From assembly GCF_001895045.1 (NCBI RefSeq), contig NZ_BDAM01000012.1, positions 1 to 64,000 on the forward strand: a stretch of 64,000 nt of DNA, read 5' to 3'. Positions within the stretch are counted from its first letter, which is position 1. Each line of letters starts with the position of its first letter. A model generated the notes under the pieces. The model did not search any database. It saw only the letters and a program-made list of their open reading frames with translations, and was not told where the DNA came from. Below are positions 55,435 through 63,880 of this stretch, one piece after another. The translations under genes and the position numbers were made by a program. This DNA comes from Rhodococcus coprophilus NBRC 100603 (GTDB lineage Bacteria; Actinomycetota; Actinomycetes; Mycobacteriales; Mycobacteriaceae).

Positions 55435-56688
55435 GTGGGAACTAGTACTGGAATCACCGCGCGCGGCCGGCTCGCCCTACGCGCCGCCAAAGCCGCCGCC
55501 TGGGCGTCCCAGAAGGCCGGACGCGGTAAGGGCTCGATGATCGGTGGGCTCATCGCCCTGAAGATCGAGCCGACGCTGATGAAGCAGGTCGGTCACGGGC
55601 GCCGCACAGTGCTCGTCACCGGCACCAACGGCAAGTCGACGACGACGCGGATGACGGCAGCCGCTCTGGAGACGATCGACAAGACCGTCACGCAGGCGGA
55701 CGGTGCGAACATGGATGCGGGCATCGTTGCCGCGCTCGCGTCCGACCTCCACGCGCCGCTCGCCGCGATCGAGGTCGACGAACTCCATACCCCGCACGTG
55801 GCCGACGCCCTGGAACCCGAAGCGATCGTGCTGCTCAATCTCAGCCGCGATCAACTCGACCGCGTCGGCGAGATCAACATGATCGAACGCAAGTTGCGGG
55901 CGGGCCTTCAGCGGCACCCCGACGCCGTGATCGTCGCGAACTGTGACGACGTGCTCGTCACGTCGGCCGCGTACGACAACCCCAATGTCGTGTGGGTCGC
56001 CGCCGGCGCGGGCTGGGCGAACGATTCGGTGAGTTGCCCGCGCACCGGGGAACCCATCGCACGCGAAGGCGTCCACTGGTACAGCACAGGATCCGATTTC
56101 GCTCGGCCGCAACCGGATTGGTGGGTCGACGACGACAACCTGTACGGCCCCGACGGCCTTGTGCTGCCGCTGAAGCTGACACTGCCCGGCAAGGCCAACC
56201 GCGGCAACGCCGCCCAGGCGGTCGCGGCCGCGGTCGCGTTGGGCGCCGACCCTGCCGAAGCGGTCGCCGCAGCGGCAGTCGTCGACGAGGTCGCGGGCCG
56301 TTACAAGACCGTCCAGGTGGGCCCGCATTCGGTGCACATGCTCCTGGCCAAGAATCCGGCGGGCTGGCAGGAAGCGCTGTCGATGATCGATCCGACCGTC
56401 GACGGGCTCGTCATCGCCGTCAACGGTCAGGTGCCCGACGGCGAAGACCTTTCCTGGCTGTGGGATGTGCGGTTCGAGCACTTCGAAGGAATTCAGGTGG
56501 TCGCGGCAGGTGAGCGCGGCACAGACCTCGCGGTGCGCCTCACCTACGCGGGCGTCGACCACACGCTCGTCCCGGACCCGCTGAAAGCGATCGCATCCTG
56601 CCCGCCCGGCCGGGTGGAGGTACTGGCCAACTACACCGCGTTCCGGGATCTCAACACCGAAATCTCCAGGAGGACGGCCAATGTCTGA
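55435..56688 (+). CDS. murT: Lipid II isoglutaminyl synthase, MurT subunit, 417 aa
   Basis: With GatD this amidates the D-glutamate of lipid II, needed for peptidoglycan crosslinking. The Mur-ligase ATP site is VLVTGTNGKSTTTRM; the central domain has AIEVDELHTPHVA and LLNLSRDQLDRVGEIN; the C-terminal DUF1727 domain contains YKTVQVGPHSVHMLLAKNPA. Where many MurT proteins carry a four-Cys zinc ribbon (CPxCG and CxxC), this one reads SCPRTGEP and WYSTGSDF, keeping one Cys. GTG start. It overlaps gatD by 8 bp. Confidence 0.93.
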   Translation: MGTSTGITARGRLALRAAKAAAWASQKAGRGKGSMIGGLIALKIEPTLMKQVGHGRRTVLVTGTNGKSTTTRMTAAALETIDKTVTQADGANMDAGIVAALASDLHAPLAAIEVDELHTPHVADALEPEAIVLLNLSRDQLDRVGEINMIERKLRAGLQRHPDAVIVANCDDVLVTSAAYDNPNVVWVAAGAGWANDSVSCPRTGEPIAREGVHWYSTGSDFARPQPDWWVDDDNLYGPDGLVLPLKLTLPGKANRGNAAQAVAAAVALGADPAEAVAAAAVVDEVAGRYKTVQVGPHSVHMLLAKNPAGWQEALSMIDPTVDGLVIAVNGQVPDGEDLSWLWDVRFEHFEGIQVVAAGERGTDLAVRLTYAGVDHTLVPDPLKAIASCPPGRVEVLANYTAFRDLNTEISRRTANV

Positions 56689-57391
56689 CTCGACCGTTCG
56701 GATCGGGCTCGTACTGCCCGACGTCATGGGCACCTACGGCGACGGTGGAAACGCTCTCGTGCTCCGCCAGCGTCTCCGGATGCGCGGCCACGACGCCGAG
56801 GTCATCGAGATCGGGTTGAGCGACCCGGTGCCCGAATCGCTCGACATCTACACTCTCGGCGGAGCAGAAGACGCGGCGCAACGTCTCGCCACGCGGCACC
56901 TCCAGCGCTACCCCGGTCTGCAGCAGGCCGCGGGGCGCGGGGCTCCCGTCCTCGCGATCTGCGCAGCCATCCAGGTTCTCGGCCACTGGTACGAAACCTC
57001 ATCGGGTGAGCGTGTCGACGGCGTCGGACTCCTCGACGTGACGACCGCACCGCAAGAGACCCGTTCGATCGGGGAGATCGTCACCCAGCCTGTCGCCTAC
57101 GGGCTCACACAGACCTTGACCGGTTTCGAAAATCACCGGGGTGGAACGACTCTCGGCCCGGACGCCACCGGGCTCGGCCGCGTCTCACGTGGCGTGGGCA
57201 ACGGCGTCGGCGACGGACTCGAGGGCGCTGTCCAGGGTTCGGTGATCGGTACCTATCTGCACGGGCCGGTGCTGGCTCGCAATCCCGAGCTCGCCGACCG
57301 CCTTCTCGCCCGGGCACTGGGCGTGGACTCCCTCCCACCGCTGGACCTTCCGGAGGTCGAACTCCTCAGGCGAGAACGCCTGCGCGCCTGA
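56681..57391 (+). CDS. gatD: Lipid II isoglutaminyl synthase, glutaminase subunit GatD, 236 aa
   Basis: This is a class I glutamine amidotransferase (CobB/CobQ type) that releases ammonia for MurT. The nucleophile is Cys94 in VLAICAAIQVLG (the same number as in S. aureus), and the catalytic His is His194 in GTYLHGPVLARNP. The GFENHRGGTTLG segment is also typical. ATG start within the murT end, indicating translational coupling and a 1:1 complex. Confidence 0.94.
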   Translation: MSDSTVRIGLVLPDVMGTYGDGGNALVLRQRLRMRGHDAEVIEIGLSDPVPESLDIYTLGGAEDAAQRLATRHLQRYPGLQQAAGRGAPVLAICAAIQVLGHWYETSSGERVDGVGLLDVTTAPQETRSIGEIVTQPVAYGLTQTLTGFENHRGGTTLGPDATGLGRVSRGVGNGVGDGLEGAVQGSVIGTYLHGPVLARNPELADRLLARALGVDSLPPLDLPEVELLRRERLRA

Positions 57392-57397
57392 CGTTCC

Positions 57398-57432
57398 CGA
57401 GCACGCGTCAGCTGTTGGCTGTCGCGTGCTCG
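57398..57432. terminator. Terminator between convergent gatD and hydrolase genes
   Basis: A 10-bp stem CGAGCACGCG/CGCGTGCTCG with inner CAGC/GCTG, overlapping the 3' end of the hydrolase gene. Confidence 0.7.
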
Positions 57433-58253
57433 ACGACGAGGCGTGCCAGCTCGTCGGGCACCTCGTCGGGGATCCAGTGGCTGACACCGGCGAGCGTTTC
57501 CGACCGGTACGGACCCGAGACGTAGTGCGGGGTGGCGTCCACCCCGGCCGGCCCGACGGCGATGTCGCGGTCGCTCCACACCATCAGGGTGGGCACGGTG
57601 ACGGGGTCGAGCGTCGCCTTAGGGTCGGTCCACAGCATTGCCCGGTACCAATTCACCCCTCCCCGTACGGCCGACCGGTCGGCGAGCCGCGCGGCGTCGC
57701 GCGCCGCGGCGGCACGAGGTTGCCCCGACCCGCGGAGAACGGAGTTCGCGATCCGCTCGTTGCTCAGCAGGAACTCGGGGATCCACGGGAACTGGAACAA
57801 CAGCATGTACCAGGACCTGAGCAGTTGTGTGCTGGTGACGAAGGCGCGAAGGAACGCGGCGGGGTGGGGCACAGACACCGCTGTGAGCGACTGGACCAGG
57901 TCGGGCCGGCGGGCAGCCACGGACCACGCGATGACCGAACCCCAGTCGTGGCCGACGAGGTGCACGCGAGAACCGGCGCCGACCGCCTCGATGAGGGCGA
58001 CGGCGTCCTCGGTGATCTGAGGAATCCTGTAGTCGCGGCGTCGCCGTGGCCGTGCCCGGGGTGAACAGCCGCGCTGGTCCGGAGCGATCGTGCGGTATCC
58101 GGCGTCGTGAAGTATCGGCGCGACGCCCTCCCAGGAACGGGAATCCTGCGGAAAACCGTGGAGCAAGACGACGATCTCGCCGCCGATCGGCCCCTCGTCC
58201 CGGACGTCGAACGTCAGCCCGTCGCGGTCGACGGTCGTGATGCGTTCCCCCAC
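57408..58253 (-). CDS. Alpha/beta-hydrolase, epoxide-hydrolase-like, 281 aa
   Basis: This is an alpha/beta-fold hydrolase with the epoxide-hydrolase/haloalkane-dehalogenase pattern: oxyanion motif LLHGFPQDSRSWEG, nucleophile elbow LVGHDWGSVIAW with Asp, a later acid in VWSDRDIAVG, and the catalytic His in VSHWIPDEVPDE. The substrate is unknown. The GTG start (VGERITTVDRDG) has GAGGGGGG five bases upstream. It lies downstream of a TetR gene in the same direction, 146 bp apart, and may be controlled by it. Confidence 0.85.
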   Translation of the reverse strand: MGERITTVDRDGLTFDVRDEGPIGGEIVVLLHGFPQDSRSWEGVAPILHDAGYRTIAPDQRGCSPRARPRRRRDYRIPQITEDAVALIEAVGAGSRVHLVGHDWGSVIAWSVAARRPDLVQSLTAVSVPHPAAFLRAFVTSTQLLRSWYMLLFQFPWIPEFLLSNERIANSVLRGSGQPRAAAARDAARLADRSAVRGGVNWYRAMLWTDPKATLDPVTVPTLMVWSDRDIAVGPAGVDATPHYVSGPYRSETLAGVSHWIPDEVPDELARLVVEHATANS

Positions 58254-58399
58254 CTGATCCCCCCTCGACGCACCGCCCCCACACAGGGGTTCGGCCCGGT
58301 GTCGCTTTCGCGCTGCCGGGCCGGATCTCTGCTTCACGAGCGCTTCTCTGTCGTCCGCGGACGTCATCGGCTCGATTCGCACCTTCTATGTTACCTACG

Positions 58400-59026
58400 T
58401 CACACGCGGGGATGCAAGCGCTCGGGGTGCTGCGCGAGGATCGCAGTCCCCATCCATCGACGCAGATACCGGCGCAGTTCGTCGTCGCTGCGGGGCGGGT
58501 CCCCCGGCGATACGAAGAACGACTGCATCGTCCGCAGCACGTACTCGACCAATTCACCCAGCGACTCGTCGTCGTAGCCGTAGTGCTCCCAGTCGACGTC
58601 GAACCGCCGGATCATGGTCATGCCGAAGGCACGGGCTTCGCCCGAGGCCATCACTTCCGGATGCGGGTCCGAATACGTACTCGAGAGCAGGATGCCCAGA
58701 TGCGGGGTGCGGCGGACTTCCGCCAGCGTGAACACCACCCCTTCGACCATCGCCTCAGCGGGATCGCTGATGCCGGCGACCTGGTCGGCGAGCCGATCGA
58801 GAAATCCCTCGACCGACGCGATCGCGGCCGCGCGCATCAAGGCGTCGGCACTGGTGAAGTACCGGTACACCGTCTGACGGATGACTCCGAGCGACTGCGC
58901 GACGTCGGCGATGCTGATTTCCGCCCCGGACTGCGCGATCAGCTCGACCGCTGCCGCGACTATCCGCCGCGAGGCCTCCTCGTCGTCGACGGGAGGACGC
59001 CCGCCCCACCCACGTCTCCGCGCCAC
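58400..59026 (-). CDS. TetR-family regulator, 208 aa
   Basis: The N-terminal helix-turn-helix is complete: ASRRIVAAAVELIAQSGAEI, then ADVAQSLGVIRQTVYRYF. The C-terminal domain is of the type found in regulators of lipid and fatty-acid genes. The GTG start (VARRRGWGGRPP) was preferred; the longer version starts with unlikely residues. It is divergent from the PF10118 hydrolase gene; the 226-bp gap between them should hold operators for both. Confidence 0.85.
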   Translation of the reverse strand: MARRRGWGGRPPVDDEEASRRIVAAAVELIAQSGAEISIADVAQSLGVIRQTVYRYFTSADALMRAAAIASVEGFLDRLADQVAGISDPAEAMVEGVVFTLAEVRRTPHLGILLSSTYSDPHPEVMASGEARAFGMTMIRRFDVDWEHYGYDDESLGELVEYVLRTMQSFFVSPGDPPRSDDELRRYLRRWMGTAILAQHPERLHPRV

Positions 59027-59252
59027 AATCTGCTTCCTCGGGTACCACGACCTGCAACAAGAATCCGACGGTAACACGGCGCACGTTCACCCACCGGGCC
59101 TGCCGCAGGTCACGGGGCCTTCCGCATCCGCGCCGGGATTCCTATCATACAAATGAGCGCACTGATGTATGGTCACGCCGAACCGAGGCCTCGTCACCTG
59201 GGGCCCCACCCGTCCGGTCTCCCCGACCGGCATGAGACGAGGTAGCGCCACG

Positions 59253-60191
59253 ATGACGAACCTGCAGGTCCGGAAGATGCGCTTCGCATTCGCGGACTAC
59301 GACGTGCCGTTCCTGTGGAACGAGGAGAACCCGGCCTTCTCGAGCATGGCCAACGCAGTGTCGTTCCTCGCGATCGGCTTCGAGAAGATGATCGTGAACA
59401 TGGTCCAGGAGGTCGTGGACCGGATCGCCGACCCGAAGGTGGTCGAGGAAGCCAACGCCTTCATGTACCAGGAAGGCCAGCACTCCACCGCCCATCGACA
59501 GCACGTCAAGGGCCTGATCAGGAGCTACCCGGGTCTACAGGAAACGCTCGACGAGGTCGTCGCGGCGTTCGACCGCCTCACGGCGGAGAAATCTCTCGAG
59601 TACCGCCTGGCCTACACCGCGGATCTGGAAGCAACCTTCACCCCGGTGTTCAAGCTGATGCTCGACAACGACGAACATCTCTTCCGCCCCGGCGACGACC
59701 GTGTCGCGTCGCTGTTCATCTGGCACTTCGTCGAAGAGGTCGAGCACCGCAGTTCCGCGCTCATCATCTTCGACGCGGTGGTCGGCAGCGACCTCTACCG
59801 GATGCGCAGGGCCCCATCGGTTTTCAAGCACGTACTCGACGTCATCGCAATCGCCTGCGACGGCTTCAACAAGCATGTGCCGATCGAGGACCGGAAGATC
59901 GACGCCATGTCGATGTTCGCGTCGTACCGCCGGAAGCAGATCCTGCGCAAACGCCTGCCGTTCCTCGACGCCGAGGACCACGGGCCGATGCCGCGGGCCT
60001 TCGACGTTCTGCCGCTGCGTGAACAGCTGGTCGCGCTGGCCGGCGTCGTGCGCAGCCAGTTGCCCAAGCACAACCCCGATCACGAGAAGCTTCCCGCGCT
60101 CGCCGACGTGTGGTTCGAACGGTTCGACGCCGGCTACGACGTCTCGCACTGGTACACCGCCGAGACCGCATCCACGCGGGAGGCGGACTGA
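59253..60191 (+). CDS. PF10118-type metal-dependent hydrolase, 312 aa
   Basis: This is an all-helical protein of the predicted metal-dependent hydrolase family (Metal_hydrol). Candidate metal ligands are the acidic/His clusters FMYQEGQHSTAHRQHVKG, DLEATFTPVFK and HFVEEVEHRSSALIIFD, which look like a di-iron or dimanganese helical bundle. Similar proteins neighbour lipid-metabolism genes in actinobacteria. The start at MTNLQVRKMRFAF is preferred. Its stop overlaps the start of a membrane-protein gene (TGATG). Confidence 0.85.
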   Translation: MTNLQVRKMRFAFADYDVPFLWNEENPAFSSMANAVSFLAIGFEKMIVNMVQEVVDRIADPKVVEEANAFMYQEGQHSTAHRQHVKGLIRSYPGLQETLDEVVAAFDRLTAEKSLEYRLAYTADLEATFTPVFKLMLDNDEHLFRPGDDRVASLFIWHFVEEVEHRSSALIIFDAVVGSDLYRMRRAPSVFKHVLDVIAIACDGFNKHVPIEDRKIDAMSMFASYRRKQILRKRLPFLDAEDHGPMPRAFDVLPLREQLVALAGVVRSQLPKHNPDHEKLPALADVWFERFDAGYDVSHWYTAETASTREAD

Positions 60192-61354
60192 TGTCGGATC
60201 TCTGCTCCCCCACGTTCGAGGATCTCGCGACGCGGCTGGGGTTCTCGTGCGCCGAAGCCGGTGGGCTCTTCGAGTTGCGCAGCCCCTTCGCACTCGAGAA
60301 CTGGACCCTTCCCGTGCTCGAACTGACGATCGTGGTCGGAGCCGTTCTGGCACTGATCTACGCGATCGTCCGGCTCCGCCGCACAGGTGATCCCACCAAC
60401 CTCGTCTTGTGGCTCGGAACGCTCGCGTTCCTCTTCATCATCGAACCGCTGCTGTACTTCCCCGACGCCTTCGGCGTCGAGGAATACGTGGACACGATGT
60501 TCGCGCACAACGTGTTCACGGTCGAATTCATGTGGGGACGCCTACCCCTGTACATCATCGCGATCTATCCGCTCATGGCGACGATCGCGTTCGAGATCGT
60601 CCGGATGCTCGGAGTGTTCCGGCAGTACGGCACCCTGATCGGAGCGGCGTGCGTCGGCTTCGTCCATCACGCCTTCTACGAGATCTTCGATCATCTCGGT
60701 CCGCAACTGCGGTGGTGGGAGTGGTCGCTCGACAATCCGGTCAACCAGCCGTTCTTCGACTCGGTGCCGCTGCCGAGCGTCGTCGTCTTCGCCGCCCTGT
60801 GGCCGATGTCGCTGGCGTTCTGCGTCCAGTTCTTCGTCGGTCGCCACGCGGATGCCGGCCGCAGGTTCGGTGGTCTCGAACTGGTCTGGCGGACCGTGGT
60901 CGTCGGACTCCTCGCCGCTTTGGGAACGGTGATCCTCCCGGCGCCCGCGACCGTCATCGGGATGGGCAGCACGACGGTCCGCGCGACCGTCTACGCCGCC
61001 GAACTCATCCTCGTCTCTGCCGTCGCGATCTACGTCCTCGCACGGCAGTGGCGACGGTTGCGCACCAGCCGGGCACCCGGATCCCCGGAGACACCCGCAT
61101 ACTCCAACGACTTCGTCAGGTATTTCAGCATCGCGTATCTGGCCGTGATGGCGGTGCTGTGGGCGAGTGCGCTGCCCGACTACTTCGCGGCCACCGACGG
61201 CGTGACCGGCAACGGCGATCCGGTCGGCAACCTCTGGTACACGGTGGCGTGCTTCGTGGTCGCGATACTCGTTGTGGCAGCGACCTTCACGATCCCGCGG
61301 AACTACTCGCCGAGCACCGACGACGCCCGGACGAGGACACTGTCCGGCGCATAG
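60191..61354 (+). CDS. Multi-spanning membrane protein of unknown function, 387 aa
   Basis: About eight to nine hydrophobic helices are visible, starting with WTLPVLELTIVVGAVLALIY. Conserved-looking polar residues sit in FVHHAFYEIFDHLG and HNVFTVEFMWGR, which could bind a metal. I do not recognise the family. It is translationally coupled to the PF10118 hydrolase, so the two probably work together, perhaps on a membrane lipid. Its last 52 bp overlap the 3' end of the convergent SDR gene. Confidence 0.75.
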   Translation: MSDLCSPTFEDLATRLGFSCAEAGGLFELRSPFALENWTLPVLELTIVVGAVLALIYAIVRLRRTGDPTNLVLWLGTLAFLFIIEPLLYFPDAFGVEEYVDTMFAHNVFTVEFMWGRLPLYIIAIYPLMATIAFEIVRMLGVFRQYGTLIGAACVGFVHHAFYEIFDHLGPQLRWWEWSLDNPVNQPFFDSVPLPSVVVFAALWPMSLAFCVQFFVGRHADAGRRFGGLELVWRTVVVGLLAALGTVILPAPATVIGMGSTTVRATVYAAELILVSAVAIYVLARQWRRLRTSRAPGSPETPAYSNDFVRYFSIAYLAVMAVLWASALPDYFAATDGVTGNGDPVGNLWYTVACFVVAILVVAATFTIPRNYSPSTDDARTRTLSGA

Positions 61355-62274
61355 TTGGCCCAACCCGTACCGGGCCAGTTGAACCACCCCGACGACGCGA
61401 GCGTGCCACCGTCGGGGTGGAGCGTCGTTCCGGTGATGAAGGACGACAGGCCCGACGCGAGGAACACGACGCAGTTCGACACGTCGTGGACGTGGCCCAC
61501 CCGTCCCATCGGAATGGCGATACCTGCACTGCGCGGATCGGCGAGCGCGTGCTCGCCCACGGCAAGTTGTTCGAGGTTGGGCGTCGGAACGAAGTCCGGG
61601 GCCACGTTGTTCACACGGATGCCGTCGGGCGCCACCTCGACGGCAAGAGTGCGGGCGAATTGCTCGACGGCAGCCTTCGCCGCCGAATACACGGCGAATC
61701 CGGGTGCGGCACGGTGTGCTTCGATGGTCGTGAGGTTGACGATGCTGCCCCCGCGGCCCCCGTTCTGCATGCGGGGCACGGCGAGCGAGCACGCGTGCAG
61801 CACATGCGAGAGGTTGGTGCGCAGAAGTGCGTCCCAGCCCTTGGGCTTGGTGTCGACGAACGGCGATCGGAACGTTCCCCCGACGATGTTCACCAGGATG
61901 TCGAGTCTCCCCCATCGCTCGTCGACGGCACCGAACAGAGCCTCGAGCGTCTCCGGGTCCCGGGCGTCACCGTGCCGGACGAGGGCGTCGACGCCGCTCT
62001 CGCGCAGCGACGCATCGAGTGCGTCGACTGCCTTGCGGTCGATGTCGAGGACTGCGGGTCGCACGCCGTTGGTGGCGAGGTCGCGGACGATCGCCTCGCC
62101 GAGGCCACCGGCACCTCCGGTGATCACGGCGACGGTGCCGGTGAGACCTGCGCGTTCGGCGAACCAGCCTCCGGTCGCGCTGTTCCCCTCGGCGGTGTTC
62201 TGCGTGGCGGCATTCTCCGTGGTAGTGGCGTTCTGAACGTCGGTCGAGTTATGCACGGAGGCAGTCTCTTTCAC
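61303..62274 (-). CDS. Short-chain dehydrogenase/reductase, 323 aa
   Basis: This is a classical SDR: the cofactor motif TGGAGGLGEA follows VAVITGG, the NAG-like motif is NIVGG, and the catalytic Tyr-x3-Lys is in GFAVYSAAKAAVEQFA. An unusually long Asn/Thr-rich N terminus (residues 1-35, STDVQNATTTENAATQN) has no clear role; an internal start is possible. A C-terminal tail beyond the fold reads WFNWPGTGWANYAPDS. GTG start overlaps the stop of the LLM gene. Substrate unknown. Confidence 0.88.
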   Translation of the reverse strand: MKETASVHNSTDVQNATTTENAATQNTAEGNSATGGWFAERAGLTGTVAVITGGAGGLGEAIVRDLATNGVRPAVLDIDRKAVDALDASLRESGVDALVRHGDARDPETLEALFGAVDERWGRLDILVNIVGGTFRSPFVDTKPKGWDALLRTNLSHVLHACSLAVPRMQNGGRGGSIVNLTTIEAHRAAPGFAVYSAAKAAVEQFARTLAVEVAPDGIRVNNVAPDFVPTPNLEQLAVGEHALADPRSAGIAIPMGRVGHVHDVSNCVVFLASGLSSFITGTTLHPDGGTLASSGWFNWPGTGWANYAPDSVLVRASSVLGE

Positions 62275-63176
62275 GATAGGTAGGTGGCACCGAAGGATTC
62301 GAGGAAGTCGACGGTGGCCGACAAACCCTCGATGGGGCACGACACCGTGACGAAGTCGACTCCCGCCTTCTCCAGATCGGCGAAGACTTCGCGGTGCCGG
62401 TCGGGATGTACGCCCGTGGCACCGATCTCGCCGCTGTAGGAGTAGACGACATCGATGTGGTCGGTGCGGCCCGCCGCGAGTGCGGCCTCGCGCACGTCGG
62501 CGATCTGGCCGGCAAGTTGATCGACGGGTCCGAGTTCCTGCGTCCGGGCGGTCGTACTGAGTTGGGCACCACCCGACATCGGCATCCATCCCTGTGCTCG
62601 CTGGGCGACGCGGCGGCGCGTGAGCGCGGAGTTGCCGCCGATCCAGATCGGGATCGGATTCTGGACCGGGCGTGGCCGGGCAATGATGTTGTGCGCGCTG
62701 AAGTGACGGCCTTCGTAACTGAACGGCTCGCCGCTCCAATGCAGCGGCAACACGTCGAGCGCCTCGTCGAACAACGCGTTGCGCTCGGCGAAGTCGACAC
62801 CTAGAGCGTGGAATTCGCTCTTCTGGTAGCCCGTGCCGATCCCGAGCACAAAGCGTCCCCCGGAAATCTTGTCGAGCGACGCCGCGGCCTTGGCGAGCAG
62901 GAGCGGATTCCGGTACGGCGCCACCGCGAGGTAGGTGAGCAGGCGCAGCCGCTCCGTCGCACCGGCCACGTACCCGAGGGCGACGAACGGGTCGAGCGTC
63001 TGATGTCCACCGGCGGAGAGCCAGCGCGCACCGGGAGCGGGGTGCTCGCTGAACGAGAAGGCGTCGAATCCGGCGCGCTCGGCTGACACCGCGACCTCGC
63101 GGACGGGACCGGGGTCGAGCACGTCGCCGTCAGGACCGTTGATCTCGGGGTAGTAGAAGATGAACCGCATCGTCAC
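62271..63176 (-). CDS. LLM-class F420-dependent oxidoreductase, 301 aa
   Basis: This is a TIM-barrel enzyme of the bacterial-luciferase-like group that uses F420 or FMN. The typical pieces are AFSFSEHPAPGARW, LRLLTYLAVAPYRNPLLLAK, SGGRFVLGIGTGYQKSEF and the NPIPIWIGGNSALTRRR segment. A GTG and an ATG two codons later both fit as start. It is first of a two-gene operon with the SDR; such pairs often act on steroid or lipid intermediates, which is an inference here. Confidence 0.88.
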   Translation of the reverse strand: MTMRFIFYYPEINGPDGDVLDPGPVREVAVSAERAGFDAFSFSEHPAPGARWLSAGGHQTLDPFVALGYVAGATERLRLLTYLAVAPYRNPLLLAKAAASLDKISGGRFVLGIGTGYQKSEFHALGVDFAERNALFDEALDVLPLHWSGEPFSYEGRHFSAHNIIARPRPVQNPIPIWIGGNSALTRRRVAQRAQGWMPMSGGAQLSTTARTQELGPVDQLAGQIADVREAALAAGRTDHIDVVYSYSGEIGATGVHPDRHREVFADLEKAGVDFVTVSCPIEGLSATVDFLESFGATYLS

Positions 63177-63309
63177 CGTGCGCCTTTCCGGCGATCTCTC
63201 TGCCGTTGCCTGCCGAAGCCTCGAACAAGATTCTTCGCTATGAGAACTTTCCTACCATCAAAAGATAGTCATATTCCCAGGGGATGCAACGGAGCGCGGA
63301 AAGGCCCGG

Positions 63310-63879
63310 CTATGCGGCGTCGGCGCCGTCGAGGAGCCACCGATCGTCCACGCGCTTCAATGTGATGAGAAAGCGGGTGGCATCGGTGCGGCCATCGGGC
63401 ACCACCGCATTCGTGACGTCCTGATCGAGGAAGACGAGCACTGTCGCGATCTCACCGTCGAGGCGCTCGAGTCCGGCGTGATCGGCGCGCGCGACCGACG
63501 TTCCCTGACCGTTCTCGACCAATCCGCGCAAGTCGCCCGCCACACCTTCGTATTTGGCTGCGAATTCCGCGGTGGAATTCGAGGTGACCGCGGCGAGGGA
63601 GTCGTCGAAGGTGCGGTAATCGTAAGTCCCCAGCATGACCGCATACTCGCGCCCCTTCGTCACGGCGTCGTCGCGCAACGCGGCCGTTTCCTCCGCCTGC
63701 CACCACCGGAACCCGAAGAACCCCGCGGTGGCGAGCAACAACACAATCGACAGGATCGCCACCCATCGCGTCGCGCCACCGGGCCGTCCCTGCCGGCTCG
63801 GCGACGCCGTAGTGGTGTCGCCGCCTGGGTCGCCGTCGGTCGCGGACGCGCCTTCCGAGGTTCCGGTAGCTCGTGTCAT
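63310..63879 (-). CDS. Mce-associated membrane protein, 189 aa
   Basis: A Ser/Thr/Gly-rich cytoplasmic N terminus, one membrane helix (WVAILSIVLLLATAGFFGFR) and an extracytoplasmic alpha+beta domain (AVMLGTYDYRTFDDSLAAVT; TRFLITLKRVDDRWLLDGAD) define the Mas-type proteins that accompany mce operons. They stabilise Mce lipid-import complexes. The ATG lies one base after the stop of the Mce gene upstream, so it is the last gene of an mce operon that enters the window from the right. Confidence 0.88.
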   Translation of the reverse strand: MTRATGTSEGASATDGDPGGDTTTASPSRQGRPGGATRWVAILSIVLLLATAGFFGFRWWQAEETAALRDDAVTKGREYAVMLGTYDYRTFDDSLAAVTSNSTAEFAAKYEGVAGDLRGLVENGQGTSVARADHAGLERLDGEIATVLVFLDQDVTNAVVPDGRTDATRFLITLKRVDDRWLLDGADAA

Positions 63880-63880
63880 C

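Noticed and set aside
63225-63245. GAACAAGATTCTT near the LLM gene as a KstR or KstR2 box
   Set aside because: The half-sites do not fit either consensus: GTT is missing for KstR and the spacer is wrong for KstR2.
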